In this document: one piece after another, positions 6,532 to 6,706 of the stretch
Layout: each line of letters opens with the position of its first letter
How positions within the stretch are numbered: the first letter of the stretch is position 1
Source: CAJBLF01 sp041663325
GTDB taxonomy: Bacteria; Patescibacteriota; Gracilibacteria; Absconditabacterales; Absconditicoccaceae
Direction of reading: 5' to 3'
NCBI GenBank assembly: GCA_041663325.1
Contig: JBAZRN010000039.1
Span: 1-6,706 of the forward strand
Length of the DNA stretch: 6,706 nucleotides
Translations under genes and position numbers: made by a program
The notes under the pieces: model-generated
What the model was told of the DNA's origin: nothing
Seen by the model: only the letters and a program-made list of their open reading frames with translations
The model's database searches: none

Positions 6532-6560
6532 GTTTTTTTCTTTTTTTGCAAAAATAGGAT
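6532..6560 (+). promoter_or_regulatory. T-rich promoter element, copy 2
   Basis: GTTTTTTTCTTTTT (6532-6545), a 9-nt spacer and TAGGAT (6555-6560) repeat the layout of copy 1 with the same spacing. The next start codon (6640) is about 80 nt downstream, giving a longer leader than for copy 1. Confidence 0.5.
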
Positions 6561-6624
6561 TTGCGCACAAATAAAATCACAAAACAAAAAATATCAGTGA
6601 TCATTAACAAACTAATCTTAATAT

Positions 6625-6629
6625 GGAGG
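6625..6629 (+). promoter_or_regulatory. Shine-Dalgarno site GGAGG of the last gene
   Basis: GGAGG lies 10 nt before the ATG at 6640. It is the only strong Shine-Dalgarno I see in front of any gene here. It fixes the start at 6640 rather than at the ATG at 6623, whose frame would end after 28 codons and contain a UGA. Confidence 0.75.
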
Positions 6630-6639
6630 ACATAAAACC

Positions 6640-6706
6640 ATGAAAACAACATCCGAAACAACCGAAAATGACTTTAGTGATTTTAAAGAAAATCCTAAAC
6701 AGTTAA
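6640..6706 (+). CDS. Start of a gene of unknown function (cut by right edge)
   Basis: Only 22 codons are visible, starting MKTTSETTENDFSDFKENP. The start is polar and rich in Thr, Glu and Asp, with no signal peptide. It has a strong Shine-Dalgarno and the second T-rich promoter element upstream. Too little is present to assign a function. No stop occurs in this frame before the window ends. Confidence 0.6.
   Translation, partial: MKTTSETTENDFSDFKENPKQL

Noticed and set aside
6342..6661. Minus-strand frames of 70-80 codons over the T-rich region
   Set aside because: They are poly-Lys/Phe products of the T tracts, overlapping a real promoter, a terminator and the 6099-6398 gene.
6623..6706. 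ATG at 6623 as a 28-codon gene
   Set aside because: This ATG overlaps the Shine-Dalgarno GGAGG of the 6640 start; its frame contains a UGA and ends quickly at UAA, whereas the 6640 frame stays open to the window edge.

Overview
This AT-rich window reads coherently only if UGA is translated as glycine (genetic code 25). That code is known from the candidate phyla Gracilibacteria (BD1-5/GN02) and Absconditabacteria (SR1), so the source is most likely an uncultivated, assembled genome from one of these groups. Under the standard code the genes break into fragments. With UGA = Gly they join into recognisable proteins, and UGA falls on family-invariant glycines: MurA G-E-V-T-I-S-G and G-G-C, KorB C-P-G-C-G and G-D-G-D, and KorA G-N-E. 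UAA and UAG are the stops. Ten Ns at 3895-3904 mark a scaffold gap.

Layout. Minus strand, left half: the 5' part of murA (1-572, running off the left edge) with its own promoter; a small gene of unknown function (761-1033) with a promoter and an intrinsic terminator; then a 2-oxoacid:ferredoxin oxidoreductase locus read from right to left as korA (3995-2315), a four-helix bundle (S23/IVP-type) gene (2273-1917) and korB (1827-1225). korA and korB encode the two subunits of one CoA-dependent oxidative decarboxylase. They are normally adjacent. Here the four-helix gene sits between them, with a 13-bp inverted repeat on either side. korB ends early, exactly in a short palindrome next to six phased 8-bp repeats, and lacks roughly the last quarter of the usual protein. 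korA carries the assembly gap and a hairpin repeat inside its gamma domain.

Plus strand, right half: a divergent gene (4212-5984) encodes a 590-residue protein that looks like a GHMP-superfamily kinase with a long C-terminal extension. Its phosphate-binding loop contains three UGA codons within four positions. Two short genes of unknown function follow (6099-6398, and 6640 to the right edge). Each is preceded by the same long element, GTTTTTTTCTTTTT then 9 nt then TAG(A/G)AT, and they are separated by an intrinsic terminator, so they look like separate units under a common promoter type.

Read with code 25, no stretch over 300 bases lacks a gene. The intergenic gaps (573-760, 1034-1224, 3996-4211, 5985-6098, 6399-6639) hold the promoters, terminators and repeats listed. 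I saw no tRNA, rRNA, CRISPR array or transposase. All family assignments come from motifs read by eye, without database searches.
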